This document shows positions 1 to 11,085 of a stretch of DNA of 64,000 nt, piece after piece (within the stretch, counting starts at the first letter, position 1; the number at the start of each line of letters is the position of its first letter). The stretch is from Chiua virens (taxonomy: Eukaryota > Basidiomycota > Agaricomycetes > Boletales > Boletaceae). The translations under genes and the position numbers were made by a program. The DNA lies in contig JAHNUO010000007.1 of the NCBI GenBank assembly GCA_019787685.1, forward strand, positions 1,054,001 through 1,118,000. The letters run 5' to 3'. The notes under the pieces were generated by a model. That model did no database searches. It was not told the DNA's origin and saw only the letters and a program-made list of their open reading frames with translations.

Positions 1-703
1 CAACACATCCAGTCTTTTCAACACTCTGGACCTCATGAACTTCAGTTTATTTGGTCACCTCCTTTCTTCTTTTCACCCTGAGAGAGTTTGAGGACATGAT
101 TCTTCACCTCGATACTCCCTACCCCTCCACTCCTCAGAACTCTGTTTACCCCGACTGTCATCTCCGTCACACGACCTTCTCATGAAACTCCTCCAGCCTT
201 ATCCTATGATCACTCTGACCACACTCCGTGCACCTCCGTTGGGTCCCCCTGTTCTCTTGATTCTTGGATACCACTGATCAGCTCGCTAACACTCCGTTGA
301 GTGACAAGTTATGGACAGTACCTTTTTTTGTTCACTTGAACATGGATGCCAACACATATGAGCTCAACTCTGTGCCTTTGGGTGTTCCCTCTGGCAACTC
401 TGGCTACTACTCCAATCCTCTAGGTTACTCCGGTCATCTATCCTTGCTCGACATTGACAACTCCATGGAACCTCAGTGACATACACCATTCTTTCCTGGA
501 TTACTTTGAAAGGCACTCACTCATCCCTCCTCCTTTGTACCCCCGAACTCCCTCCCTCTACCTCTGCTGCTAGACACTGGGACATCTAGCCTAAGAGGGG
601 GATAAGGACCTCCCATTCCTCACACTTCCATCTCCAATCCCTCTATTTTCCTCTGAGAATCGTATCTTTGTTGCTTTTGCAACTTCATAAAGTACATTCT
701 ACT
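1..703 (+). other. Internal region of Gypsy element upstream of its 3' LTR, no intact ORF
   Basis: This stretch lies inside the Ty3/Gypsy element whose 3' LTR starts at 1841. The longest plus-strand ORF (264-479, 71 codons) resembles nothing I recognise. A purine-rich tract (TAAGAGGGGGATA) near 590-602 resembles a polypurine tract. Protease, reverse transcriptase and integrase motifs are absent, so pol must lie left of the window or be lost. Confidence 0.4.
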
Positions 704-1650
704 CTACTCTATCTCTTCCTCTGCATCCACCAAGCCATCCATCTCCACCTCCATACCCATCTCTGCGAGCTCCTTTCTGCCCACCTCCACATTGACATCC
801 TTATCCTCTGACTCCTCTGACTTCACTCCATACACCTCCTCCACCTTCAGCTCCATGAGTCTCACCAGCAGAGTGTTCTGGTAATCCAGACACCTGTTTT
901 GCAACCTCATCACCGCTTGGAGATCTCTCATGGCCTCTGTCATCTGCTTCGCAACCCACACCCACAACTTTGCTGCTTGCACGAATGTCTCTGGGAGAGA
1001 CGAGACCTGAGCCCTGCTTGGACCAGTGGATGACAACTCAGTCCTTGCCTTCTTCTTCAATTTTTGCATCTGCTCCGTATTCTACACCCATTTCCTGCAG
1101 CACACCCTCTTCTCTGTCACCTCCTCTCCGGGCCTCTCACACTTTACCTTGGCATCTCGACAAGGCTCACAAGTCATCAACTTTCTCCCCACACCAAGTA
1201 TGCACTCCAGGTCTCAGTCCTTGCACCTAGTGCATACCTTCTACTCTAACCCTTGTGCCTTCTCCTTGCCTTTGCCCTTCTCCTTGGGAGCACTCTGCTC
1301 CACTCGGACCTCCTCAGCCTATCAACTTCGTCAGCACCAGAAGTCAGACAGAGCAGACCACTTATCCTTTTCTTGGCCTCCTCAACCTCTCGCGCCTCGT
1401 GTTGCTCCACTTTCCTCCACTCCTCTGCAGCCTTTCTTGCTTTCTCTGCCTCCTCTGCCTCATGCCTTGCCTCTTCAGCCTTGTGCACCTCTCCAGCCTC
1501 CTCCACTTTCCTCTGCTCCTCCACTTCTCTCCACGCCTTCATCTGTCATTGCTGTTCTGTTGCCTTCATGTCAAACAGCTTGTCACTGTCATCATCACAC
1601 TCCTTGAGATGCATGTCATCCCACTCCTTGATAATGCTGACATCGGACAT
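704..1650 (-). pseudogene. Antisense ORF with Cys-rich zinc-cluster-like motif and coiled coil, decayed
   Basis: Reading the minus strand from an ATG at 1650, a Glu/Lys/Arg/Ala-rich segment with strong coiled-coil character (1542-1246) is followed by a cysteine cluster around 1230-1090 (CTRC, LEC, TCEPCR, KCERP). Next comes a segment ending near 704 with many acidic residues (KSEESEDKDVN). In-frame stops (a TGA after the first 34 codons, another within the Cys cluster, and a TAG before position 1069) and a frame change show it is broken. The order coiled coil, Cys motif, acidic tail is common in agaricomycete lineage-specific proteins, and the Cys spacing recalls a fungal zinc cluster, but function is unknown. 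It sits antisense between a polypurine tract and the 3' LTR of a Gypsy element, so it may be cargo of that element. Confidence 0.5.
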
Positions 1651-1825
1651 GATAGGAATTAATGGTTAAGAAATGAAACAGCCATCCACCGGACTTATAT
1701 ACAGAGCATGCCACCCACACTCCAAATTCAAACTCTGCACATCCATCACCTCCACTCATGCTTTGTTTACACTTTGACTCCACTTTGACTATTGTTCCTT
1801 GCTAAAGGCCTTCAAGGGTTCAGGC

Positions 1826-1840
1826 CTAAAAGGGGGATAC
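1826..1840 (+). other. Polypurine tract of Gypsy element
   Basis: CTAAAAGGGGGATAC lies immediately before the LTR start TGTATATACC at 1841. A purine run abutting an LTR marks the plus-strand primer, so this LTR is a 3' LTR with its internal region to the left. Confidence 0.65.
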
Positions 1841-3312
1841 TGTATATACCACTCCATTCTCCATTCCTCTGGATATAACTCTGATTCTCTTAGACAATAA
1901 CTCCAGGTTGATCTCCCTCAGGATGTAACTCCATGACCCCGGACCTCCGTTACATATATATGTTTCCTCTTTTTGTTTAGTACATAAACCTGTGTCTCGT
2001 TTATGAGCACAGCTCTGGCTTCCTCAGTACCTGAATTACCTCCAGCTATGTAGTTTCATGATCTCTTGTCTTACTCAGAATTAGTCATTCTCTGTTTCTC
2101 CATATTACTCATCTCCTTACTCCATGACTAATCATTATGTTTCCTCCAAGTATATAAACCATAGTTACTTTGATTGTAACTTCAGTCTGAATATTAGTTT
2201 ATTTGTACGACTCACTCCAAATCCTCCATAAGACCTTGACAGTCTCTACTCTGCTCAACTCCACTTTATGTGTTGAGTCTTACATCAACCTCTGTTCTCT
2301 GCATGTCCAAAATACAGGAAGAGACTGTGACAAGGGCACTGAAGAAATAGAAAACAGGCTGGTGTGACAGGACCAGGATTAGTGGAACGGTCAGATAGAA
2401 AGAAAAGGGATGGGTGCGAGTATGACTTGTCCCAAGGGGTTCTGAGGTTGGAGACAAAGTGTCAAGGCATTGACAAGAGCTTTGAAAGCAATCCAGACGC
2501 GTTCCCAGGTGAAACTGTACGAGGATCAACAAAACCGGCTGAAATGCAGACAGTCAGATAGTTCAGCAACAAGGCAGAGACTTGAGCACAACGGTGATTG
2601 AGTACAAGTAAGGGTGCATAGAAAAGATAGTTAAATGGACGAGGCGACTTTGAACGTGAGAGAAACAGGGATCGAAAGATGAAATTTATTTATTTATGAA
2701 CACAAATTGTATGTCTCAGGTATTCCCAGGACTTTTACAGTGGATGAAGTATCAAATAAATAAGGAAAGTGTATGTATATGGAGCCATCTCTCATGGAGA
2801 TTGACCTGTGAAAAGGAAAACAATGTTCTGTCAAGGTGAGATAAGGTTTGATCCATGAATCAATGGACTACCTTTAAAACATTGTACGACCCGACTATCC
2901 ATACCTTATAACCAATCAGATACATATCGATAACATGGAACCGTCTGAAAGGAATCTAAGAAGGTATGAATTAAAATGGAAATTGGACAAAAGAGAGTTG
3001 ATTAGTGTGCATCGTGCGATCTTGGTCGAGCAACCCGATTTGGTCACCTCATGTGGAAACATGTAGGAATGAAAAACAAACATATGAATATGGGTTGGAT
3101 CCACTCGGATGGACACAGGACTGTGACAGACAGATAGGACAATTGATATGGGCAGTCCGGGCATCCTGTAAACAAAGCGGGAATACAGGTTTATCACCTC
3201 AAGGGGTCATTGACTCCTACAGCACACCACATACAGTGAAGCCAAGTCCCATCCGACACTACAACTCCAGAGATCTGGAGTTGGCTACCTCTGAGTCACA
3301 CGGTCTCTAACA
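1841..3312 (+). repeat. 3' LTR, family S1 (Gypsy), interrupted
   Basis: It starts TGTATATACC and ends GTCTCTAACA. Without the 882-bp insertion at 2340-3221 it is about 590 bp and aligns along its whole length with the reverse complement of 11086-11672. The flank GAAGA (3313-3317) equals the 5 bp preceding the opposite LTR on the minus strand at 11677-11673, so both LTRs belong to one insertion later split by an inversion. Confidence 0.8.
2340..3221. repeat. Insertion in S1 LTR, probable solo LTR of unknown family
   Basis: The insertion begins TGAAGAAATAG and ends CTCCTACA (TG...CA), flanked by GCAC on both sides (2336-2339 and 3222-3225), interrupting the S1 LTR. No second copy was seen in the window and no ORF is convincing. 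The LTR nature is inferred from the ends and the 4-bp duplication. Confidence 0.5.
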
Positions 3313-3636
3313 GAAGATCACAAAATATCATACATCCCTGACTGGGAATGACTCTGATCAGTCCTGTGACTTGACATCAAATGAACAAACCAAGGATCTC
3401 ACTCATGCTGTTATGCTCAACAGCCTAAAGATTGATTTTGAACAAGTATATGGGGATGACAATGACTCGGATCAGTTGGATATTGACAAGGAAATTGAGT
3501 TGGCAATCCTGGATGATGAAGAATTGGGAGTAAAGCTGGCAGAGATGGTCAAGAAAGAGGAGGATCCTGACTGGATTCCTGAGAGACTTCAAAGGAAAGG
3601 GCAGAGATGTGTGGCAATGAAAATGCATAAGTAAGG
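3313..3636 (+). pseudogene. 3' part of a host ORF split by the S1 Gypsy element
   Basis: From 3313 an open frame encodes an acidic segment (SLKIDFEQVYGDD, then DDEELGVKLAEMVKKEEDPD, then WIPERLQRKGQ). The sequence type recalls the N-terminal region of a repetitive agaricomycete protein family that I associate, without certainty, with DDE-type transposase-derived genes. Joined at the shared target sequence GAAGA to 11673-11772 (minus strand), it gives one uninterrupted frame starting MPPGQPRKKPKNITGLRRQ. The frame stops at 3632-3634, where hAT-like terminal sequence begins, so the gene was broken a second time there. Confidence 0.6.
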
Positions 3637-3638
3637 TT

Positions 3639-3800
3639 TAGCACGGGTATACCCCCGGGTACACAGACTGATACCTGTACCCACACCCTTTGAAATACCC
3701 ATACCCACAGATGGGGTACGGGTTAATCTACGGGTTCACAAATTCTAACCCACGTTGGTACCCCTGACGGGTATACCTGTGGGTATGCTCGAAATGTAGG
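3639..3800. repeat. Subterminal GGGTA/TACCC repeats of a hAT element
   Basis: Dense, mutually complementary motifs (ACGGGTATACCC, GGGTACACAG, CTGTACCCAC, GGGTACGGGT, TACCCCTGACGGGTATACC) lie between the broken host ORF and the end of the hAT transposase relic. Such motif clusters are plausible transposase-binding subterminal repeats. The other element end was not found. Confidence 0.45.
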
Positions 3801-3828
3801 TACATGACAGTGCTAAGCTACAAGAGTC

Positions 3829-6305
3829 CTAATCACCTCCATCTAAGTTGACAGCATCCAAGTCTTCAAACTTGGTTTGGACAAGTGTTTCTGCAGCATT
3901 AATCCAGCCTTGCTTCCAGTGAGTGTCCTTGAAGTATTTCAGTTTATGATGAGGGTGTAAAACTATATAAATTGCATTAGATGCTTTGAAGCTGACTCAG
4001 ATCATCGGATGGGGTTCAAAAGACTTACCCATTGCTATCCAGTACACATCTGAGCTGTCTGTTAACCCATAGTAACGATTGAGAGTCCGCTTTGCCACAC
4101 CAAGGGATGCTTGGATGGCAGCAGAGTACATCAGATCACGTGATTGGGTGATCAGTACTTCGTCGATGTGGTCCATGGCAGGGATTACTGTGGGGAGATT
4201 TGGTGTTGAACGTGAAAAAAAGGGTGGCGTCCTTGAGGATCTAATTACCATGATTGGCCTCGAATTGACGAGACACAGGGCATGAACACACCTTCAAAAC
4301 ATCACATAGCTCTTGAAGGACATCCCATTCTTCATCCCCTAGCTCAAACTTCCTCAAATCAAGGTCTCTCTGCTGTGTGACCATGTCAATCTCTTTGCGA
4401 TGCTCAAGTGCATAGTTGAGCATGTCAAATGTTGAGTTCCATCGTGTCACGACATCATGTGGCAGCAATGTGATGCCCTTATTGAACTGCTTGAAAATTT
4501 CCTTCCATGCAGGCAGGACCTTGGTCGTTGAGTGGATGACCTTGTAGGCAAGCTTGCAAAGCTGTGAATGTGTATGAGTACATTGGCGGTAAGTCAGAAA
4601 CACTCCATTCTACCTTGACTAGTGCTAACTTGATTGGTTGGATGTGTTCCTCCAGTGCCTCTTGTTCTGCAGCAGTCAACCCGCTTGCTTCATCCACCCA
4701 CTCTGAATCATCATCATCCAAGTCATCTGACATGTCGGTATCAACATCCTGTTCTCTGGCCACCATCTCTTTGTTGTTCTCAAGATCATCACTCATCTCT
4801 GCCAGGTCAGTCACACTACCAAGTCCGTGTTCAAGTGCTACATCTACATCTTTCTTTTTCACCTCAAACAGTTGGAGGAGGGACTTCACAACAAGGTTGA
4901 TAACATGAAGGAAACACCTGGTGTGACTGTCAGACCCTCTGAAACTCGGGACATGCTCAGCAAGCTTCTCAATCATCACCGTGTTGTTTGCCACATTGTC
5001 ACAAGTCACACTCAAGATCTGGACTCAGATATTTCAGTACAAGGTAAGCACATGAAAATGTTGGATTAACCTTATTTGAGATCCTGAAATCTTGTAGCAT
5101 CTTTGCAAATACAGCCGCCAGCTCGTCCCCAGTGTGTGACTGACAGTGCCACATTGTCAGCAATGACAGCAGCCACACGAGCCTTGTGAGTCACTAGTAC
5201 TTACCTTTGCTACCTCAACCAGATCTAAAGGCATTGACAGTGGCTTGCCATTGTGCTCGAGATGCACTGAAAATGTGACAAAAGCTCGGTGATTTGGGGA
5301 TGTCCAAGCATCTGTGGTGAAATTCAGTTACTGTCATACTCCTGGTAAGATGATTTGATTATCTATTGTTTGATGCACAAGAACGAACTGACCTTCAACA
5401 TCTTAGCTACATGCTTCCATGTTCGTGCAAACATGAGTCTCACATCACATGACACAGTGTACTGAGAGGGTAAGTGGTATTTTGGTCGACCTGTCTTCAT
5501 AAGTGACTGAAATGCCTGGTTCTGGACAATTGTGAACGGTCGCAGGTTCTCACAAACCCATTGCACAATCTCAGCCCTATCCGACCATGTCCGAGTCAGA
5601 CATGAGACAACCCGACTCGGAGTGACTCAGACACACCTTGTCTCCTGACAGGTGTGTTGTCGACAAGTGTATGTAACTTTCCCCTTTCCTTTTCGCTCAA
5701 ATGCTGCCATGATTGAACCATTTCGCAAGTATGTACCAACAATTTTGGTGTGTGCTTCGTTAGCATCCTTGGCACTGTCAGCAGCTGCCAATACCTCAGC
5801 TCCCTAACAGAGTTTAGCATGTTTTCGCAAATTGCCAGTTGACCATGCATCCTTCTTGTCAAGAAAACAGTGCACAGTCACTTTACAACTGCATCCAATG
5901 CACTTGAACACATGGACCTGTTGACCGTCAACTTCTCTGATGCAAGGATTTGGCTCAAAGAAAGCATATACAGGTAAGACCCATTCCTTTTGGAGTCAAG
6001 CTATATAATACTGATTAGTTTTACAGGATGGTGAGTAAATGCATGCACAGACTCAATTCTGCCTCTGCAGTTTCACCCTTGTCCTCACTGCCAGTGTCAC
6101 TATCTTCGATGGTCTCAACAGGAGGCTCATCGGCATCCAAGTCCATAGCTTGTTCCCGTATGCGCTTGGGCTGGGTAGCACCCTCGCTTGCTGTGGCATC
6201 ATTATTCTTCCGCTTTTGTGGTACTGCTATGAGCCTGCCCTCGAGGGCTGCCTTTGCCTTGTCCATCATCTTTGTTGTGCACTTTCCATCTGGCTGTGGG
6301 ACCAT
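3829..6305 (-). pseudogene. hAT-family transposase with BED-type zinc finger, decayed
   Basis: Reading minus, the parts are: an acidic/basic N-terminal region (6305-6021); a BED-like finger near 5950-5800 (FKCIGCSCKVTVHCF then GNLRKHAKLC); the segment EIVQWVCENLRPFTIVQNQ (about 5575-5520); RNase H-like pieces (LNFTTDAWTSPNHRAFVTF near 5320-5270, then SVTCDNVANNTVMIEKL near 5010 and TRCFLHVINLVVKSLL); the segment PHDVVTRWNSTFDMLNYAL (about 4460-4400); and a C-terminal piece ending after HPHHKLKYFKDTHW at 3829. Several GT-AG introns interrupt it. A TAG in the finger, frame breaks and lack of the usual C-terminal dimerisation region indicate a dead copy. Family knowledge: hAT transposases cut and paste DNA with 8-bp target duplications. 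Confidence 0.75.
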
Positions 6306-6717
6306 GGTGAGCAGATATGGTAGTTTGGTTCAGGTTTGATGGCAAATAGTAGAACATATGGTCGAGTTTTTTAAGGTTCTGACTTCTATGTACATCTGTC
6401 ATGCCATAGTCTATACCTACAGTGACTCCAAAAACCGTTGCAATAACTAAATGCAACACAGTGCGCGAAGCACACTGCAAACAGGGGTGAGATTTTCGCT
6501 TAGGTCGGGTGGGATGAAAGATAGTACTCACGCTTGGCTACAAAATGGCCCTTGGGACATGTGATTCGGTTCACAGGATCCCAAGATATGAATATTTTAA
6601 ATCAATGACCCCATTGTAATGGTGTTTGTACTTTTAATTTGAGACATAGGATCTCATATTTACCAGTGGATATTTGGTCTTGTTTGGTGCTACAAACAAA
6701 GATATACATGACTACAT

Positions 6718-8334
6718 TACAGTGACCTCAAAAACCCTTTCCATACTAACTGCAACTGCAGTGCATGAAGTGCACTGCCAGACACTGTGGGAATCGTGCT
6801 TAGCTTTGGTGGAGTTATAAATAGCACTTACTCTCAGCTACAACTCAGCCCCAAAGATCATGTGATTTGGTTCACACACCATTAAGATATGATCATTTTG
6901 AAACAGCCATGTCATGGAAAGGGTTTTTGAGCTTTTGAAATTGCAAGGGTATTTGGGCATTATTAGTACTTCATATAGCCTCCTTTGGCTTTAAGCACTG
7001 CCTGAACCCCCCTAGGCATGCTCTCAATCAATTTCTGATACTTCTCAACTGGTATCCTCTCCCACTCCATCTGAACTCTTTCCCACAACTCATGAATCCC
7101 ATTAGGAGGGTTTTCATGCTCTGCAAGCCTCCTTTTAAGCCATCCACAGAGATGTTCTATAGGGTTTAGGTCAGGAGACTGTGCAGGCTAACCCATGGTA
7201 TCAAATTCCTGCTCCTCTAGCCATTCCTTGACCTTCTTGCAGGTGTGCTTGGGATCATTGTCTTGCCGAAAGATGGTATCAGGAGGATTGAAACCATAAT
7301 ACTCCAATGTTTGCTTCAGCTTATCCTTCAAAATCTGAAGGTAGAGGTCCCTATCCATCCTACCATCAATCTTGGAAGCAAATCCAACACCCTCCCAAGT
7401 CATACAGCCCCACATTATCAGAGAACCTCCTCCAAACTTGAGGGTCCCATTTACCAGCCTAACACTAAGCCCCTCACCTGACCTTTTCCAAGCCCATTTA
7501 TGCCCATCTGACCCTAGGCGATTGATTTTGGTCTCATCAGACCATATTACCTTCTTCCAGTCCTCTACAATCCAATCCTTGTGGGCATAAGCAAAATCCA
7601 AACGAGCCTTGTGATGCCTAGCAGAGAGAATAGGGCGTTTGGACTTGACCACAGCCTTCATACCAGATTTCTTCAAATGAAGATGAACTATACTGGCAGA
7701 GAGAGGTTCATTGATGATATTGGAGAGAGCTTTGGTCACTTGGACAGCATTTTCAGCTCTGCCAGAGGTAATAAGGTACTAGGCATGGCAAATGTTGGCA
7801 AGAGAAAGCTTGGAAGGATAACCTCCAATAGCTTTGGGAAGGGTAGAATGCTTCTTGGAGTGAAGTTTGGATATAGCAGAAGGGCTGAGACCAGTTTGCT
7901 TGGCAATGGCTTCACCAGAGTGGCCAGCATCAAGCAAAAAAAGAATAGTGTTTTGCTGAGTGAGAGAAAGGAATTTAACCATGATAGTAGTTGAGAATTA
8001 AGAAGTGTGTGAACTTTTTAAAACTCAGACATGCTATTTACATGTATATCCTTGTTTGCATTAACAAATAATGACAAATATTGAATGATTTGATTGAGAT
8101 CCTAATTATCATTTCAAAAGCTCAAAAACCCTTTCCATGACATGGCTATTTCAAAATGATCATATTGTAACGGCGTGTGAACCAAATCACATGATCTTGG
8201 GGGCTGATTTGTAGCTGAGCATAAGTGCTATTTATAACTCCACCAAAGCTAAGCAAGATTCCCACAGTGTCTGGCAGTGTGCTTTGCACACTGCAGTTGT
8301 GGTTAGTATGGAAAGGGTTTTTGAGGTCACTGTA
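6718..8334 (-). mobile_element. Tc1-like transposon (copy A), nested
   Basis: The ends are TACAGTGACCTC and GAGGTCACTGTA, followed by long inverted repeats (about 230 bp, e.g. CTTTCCATACTAAC, then TTTGAAACAGCCATGTCATGG inside the left arm and its complement inside the right). A TA target lies on each side. It sits at the centre of the 6418-9605 hairpin and carries the transposase at 6963-7982. Confidence 0.8.
6963..7982 (-). pseudogene. Tc1-like transposase with two in-frame stops
   Basis: This is a single 340-codon frame from ATG 7982 to TAA 6963-6965. The N-terminal helix-turn-helix reads FLLDAGHSGEAIAKQTGLS. The catalytic core shows WSDETKINRLGSDG, then GGSLIMWGCMTWEGVGF, FRQDNDPKHTC and PAQSPDLNPIEH, i.e. 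the DDE/D signature of Tc1 transposases, at about the family's usual length of 340 aa. Two TAG codons break it (about codon 68, and at 7188-7190 where DTMG should continue with Trp). Otherwise the frame is intact, so it is a recently inactivated copy. The Trp to stop change fits a single G to A transition. Confidence 0.85.
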
Positions 8335-9303
8335 TATCTGAGTTTGAAAATCTTCACACACTGTGTGACTTCATGCTTACATCACCATAAGATGTCTTTC
8401 TCCCCTTAGGAGAGTAATTAAACTTTCTAACCATATTCTCAGGATACTGACAGAGTAGGCATAGGTCTCATTACTTATTCATATGCTGGTGTGATCTCCC
8501 AGGGTATCCAGACCTCATAAAGTCCATTAGTGGTCATGTATTCAAACTTTCTTCTACTACTACTTGTTGTGTTCATTATTTTATGTCAATTTGTAAGATG
8601 GAACATACTGTCCAACATCATTAAAATACTCTTAAATGTCACTAAACATTCCATGTATTATAATACTGTTCACGTTGACTTGAAATTCCTTGATATACAA
8701 ATTGTAGCCAAGAAACATTGACCCTTTCTTGGAATTAGTCATTAGGAGACCTGGTCTATGCTCACAAGAAGAGGACTACAGAGGGCTAGATGAACATAAC
8801 ATACTCTGACTATGTCAGAATGATTACCTAGGATAAGAAAAGAGCATATCATTATATAAAAAACCATGTCAGAGGCTATAGTAATAGACTAGCAATAGAA
8901 GCAATAATGTTTAGGAGTCTTTTCTTCATGATATGAAGCTGTATCACTTGATAGAGAGTTGGATATGCTTCCAAAACACAGGGTATGATCAATGGTCATA
9001 TTTTCATTCAGATTTTGAAGGATGAGTTATAGCATACCATAAAATATTATAGGTGGAATTTCATTAATAGCATTTTTCAACAAGATAATAATGTCAAGTA
9101 TGCTTTTAAAAGATCCAGCAATGGCATAATAAGTGGTGATGTGGGTCTGTGACATGGTCTATACATTCTCTGAACCCAAACTCCTTTGAATAGCCTTGGC
9201 AGCATCTCAAGAGAGCTTGATTACTCTCCTAATGGGAGAAAGATATCTTATGGTGATGTAAGCATGAAGTCACACAGTGTGTGAAGATTTTCAAACTCAG
9301 ATA
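8335..9303 (+). mobile_element. Tc1-like relic (copy B), nested
   Basis: Terminal inverted repeats of about 87 bp start TATCTGAGTTTG and end CAAACTCAGATA with TA on both sides. The plus strand 8950-9230 retains a decayed transposase core: ILKDEL, a YYR segment, FQQDNNVKY (second Asp motif), then W-HS---NSFE-PWQHLKRA corresponding to the SPDLNPIE-LW--LKR region. The remainder is unreadable. Confidence 0.65.
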
Positions 9304-9605
9304 TAATGTAGTCATGTATATCTTTGTTTGTAGCACCAAACAAGACCAAATATCCACTGGTAAATATGAGATCCTATGTCTCAAATTAAAAGTACAAACA
9401 CCATTGCAATGGGGTCATTGATTTAAAATATTCATATCTTGGGATCCTGTGAACCGAATCACATGTCCCAAGGGCCATTTTGTAGCCAAGCGTGAGTACT
9501 ATCTTTCATCCCACCCGACCTAAGCGAGAATCTCACCCCTGTTTGCAGTGTGCTTCGCGCACTGTGTTGCATTTAGTTATTGCAACGGTTTTTGGAGTCA
9601 CTGTA

Positions 9606-9930
9606 CCTGTGCAGTTCCCTAGGACTCCTGGCCCATCCATCCAATTTCCACTGTGAAGCTCCCCAACTTCATAGCCTATGGTCTTCCAAGTCACAAGCCC
9701 AAGTTCCACTCAGCCACCTTCAATCTTGCACCCATCCTTCAAGTTCTCCAGTGCTTCATGGCTCAATATTCAATTTCTGATTACTTGGCTTTGAAGGTGA
9801 TCTGCAACAATATGTTTGCCACTTTGCCACCTCGCCACCCTCACCTTCAAATTTGCCCTCACCCTCACCACCCCATCACCCTTGGGCCTTATCCTCGTGT
9901 TCTGCTAGAAAGCTGAAAAAGCAAGTGGTG
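9606..9930 (+). other. Unrecognised ORF fragment right of the fold-back element
   Basis: An open frame (9653-9916) encodes a peptide starting MKLPNFIAYGLPSHKPKFHS that is rich in His, Pro and Leu. I do not recognise it. It follows directly on the fold-back insertion and may be the continuation of sequence left of 6418, but no protein motif bridges the two sides. Confidence 0.25.
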
Positions 9931-9934
9931 AATT

Positions 9935-10175
9935 CACTGATGCTAACTGAATCAGACATGTTCACTGTAAATGTTGTGTTTGGACATAATGCTTGTGTAC
10001 TCAGGTATTGAATTGGATATATTCACAGTGTAAATTTGTGTCCAGACATAATGTTTGTGTACTCAGGTATAAAATTTATGTCCAGACATGATGTGCATGT
10101 GCTCAGGCATCTGCAAGAGGTGTTTGGGCATGATGTTTGTATGTTTGGGCATGATGTTTGTATATTCGGGCATAC
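9935..10175. repeat. Short imperfect tandem repeats
   Basis: Variants of GACATAATGTTTGTGTACTC and GTTTGGGCATGATGTTTGTA recur with spacings of about 22 to 60 bp. The block ends close to the inversion breakpoint inferred near 10205. Confidence 0.55.
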
Positions 10176-10204
10176 TTACAAGATATAAATTGCAATATTA
10201 ATTT

Positions 10205-10990
10205 TTGTACAAATTGTACTCCATAGACCATTGTAGAAATGGGCATGGAGAGCACCTTCTCCATAACCATGGACTTGAGCAGCTAAGTGGTTAAACTCAA
10301 CTATGTATTTGTTGATTCTTTGTCCATCACTCATGGACAGATCTCGGAGTTTGTACTCCATGTCTCTGACCAGAGTGTGTGGACCACAGTTCGTCTGGAG
10401 TTCCAGAACAAACTCAGTGTAGCGATCTTTCCAGAGGGGACAGGAGATGGAAGGGTCAGATTTGAGAAGGTCGGTTCAAACCACTCAAGGACAATTCCTT
10501 TCAGATAAGACAGTGCCAATGTGACTTTGGCATGGTCTGAGCAGAAAGCCTTGGGATGGTCCTGGAAGTCCAACTTGCATTGAACGAGAAAAACTTGGAG
10601 TTTGCAGGGGTTTGTCCCATCACACTGATTGGGTTCTCTGACTTTAGTGTGAGGGGAGGAGCTAGAGGAGGGGTGATGAGAGGCACAAGTGAGACTTTGA
10701 ATTGCATTTGTCAATTGCCCATAAGTGTCGTCAGGGATGAGTTCGGTTTCAGGGTCAGAGGAGTCATCTCCAGAGTTGGGTTCATCAGAGGGATATCTCC
10801 TGGAGGAGCCTGGAATACTTGGAGATTGATAATGGGAGGATGGAGTTTGTGCACCCAGGAGTGGGGTGCTTGAGAGGTGGAGGATGCGATAAGTTGAGTG
10901 GAGAAACCTCGAAAATCTTCGATGACTTCAGGAGTTCATCAATGACTGAGGAGGTTGCTGAGGGATTGGATACAGGTAGTGTCAAATAGG
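10205..10990 (-). pseudogene. Ty3/Gypsy gag, truncated
   Basis: Minus-strand frames between 10990 and 10205 encode gag-like sequence downstream of the S1 5' LTR: KVREPNQCDGTNPCKLQVFL, FQDHPKAFCSDHAKVT, ALSYLKGIVLEWFEP, then in another frame LRDLSMSDGQRINKYIVEFN and GEGALHAHFYNGL. This is the retrotransposon gag domain typical of agaricomycete Gypsy elements, which forms the particle that packages element RNA. Frameshifts separate the pieces and the homology stops abruptly near 10205, the likely inversion breakpoint; the zinc knuckle and pol are missing here. Confidence 0.75.
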
Positions 10991-11085
10991 TTCAAGGTAG
11001 AGATACCGGTGCCACTGGTCTAAGGGCGGGTGTGAGAGAACATAGGTTGTGAGGTGACTAATGACAAGAAGCAGTCTGAATATAC

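Larger units (their letters stand above)
6418..9605. mobile_element. Fold-back (MITE-like) element with 302-bp arms, carrying two nested Tc1 elements
   Basis: The left arm 6418-6719 and right arm 9304-9605 are near-perfect reverse complements over about 302 bp (a few mismatches, e.g. GATTTTCG versus GATTCTCG). The ends are TACAGTGACTCC and GGAGTCACTGTA, with TA at each outer border as in Tc1/mariner elements. The arms meet at a central TA, so the empty element was one long hairpin of about 600 bp. Two other elements now sit at that centre. Confidence 0.8.

Noticed and set aside
1026..1669. Plus-strand ORFs rich in Leu, Ser and Pro
   Set aside because: They are the complement of the coiled-coil coding region on the minus strand and show shadow composition.
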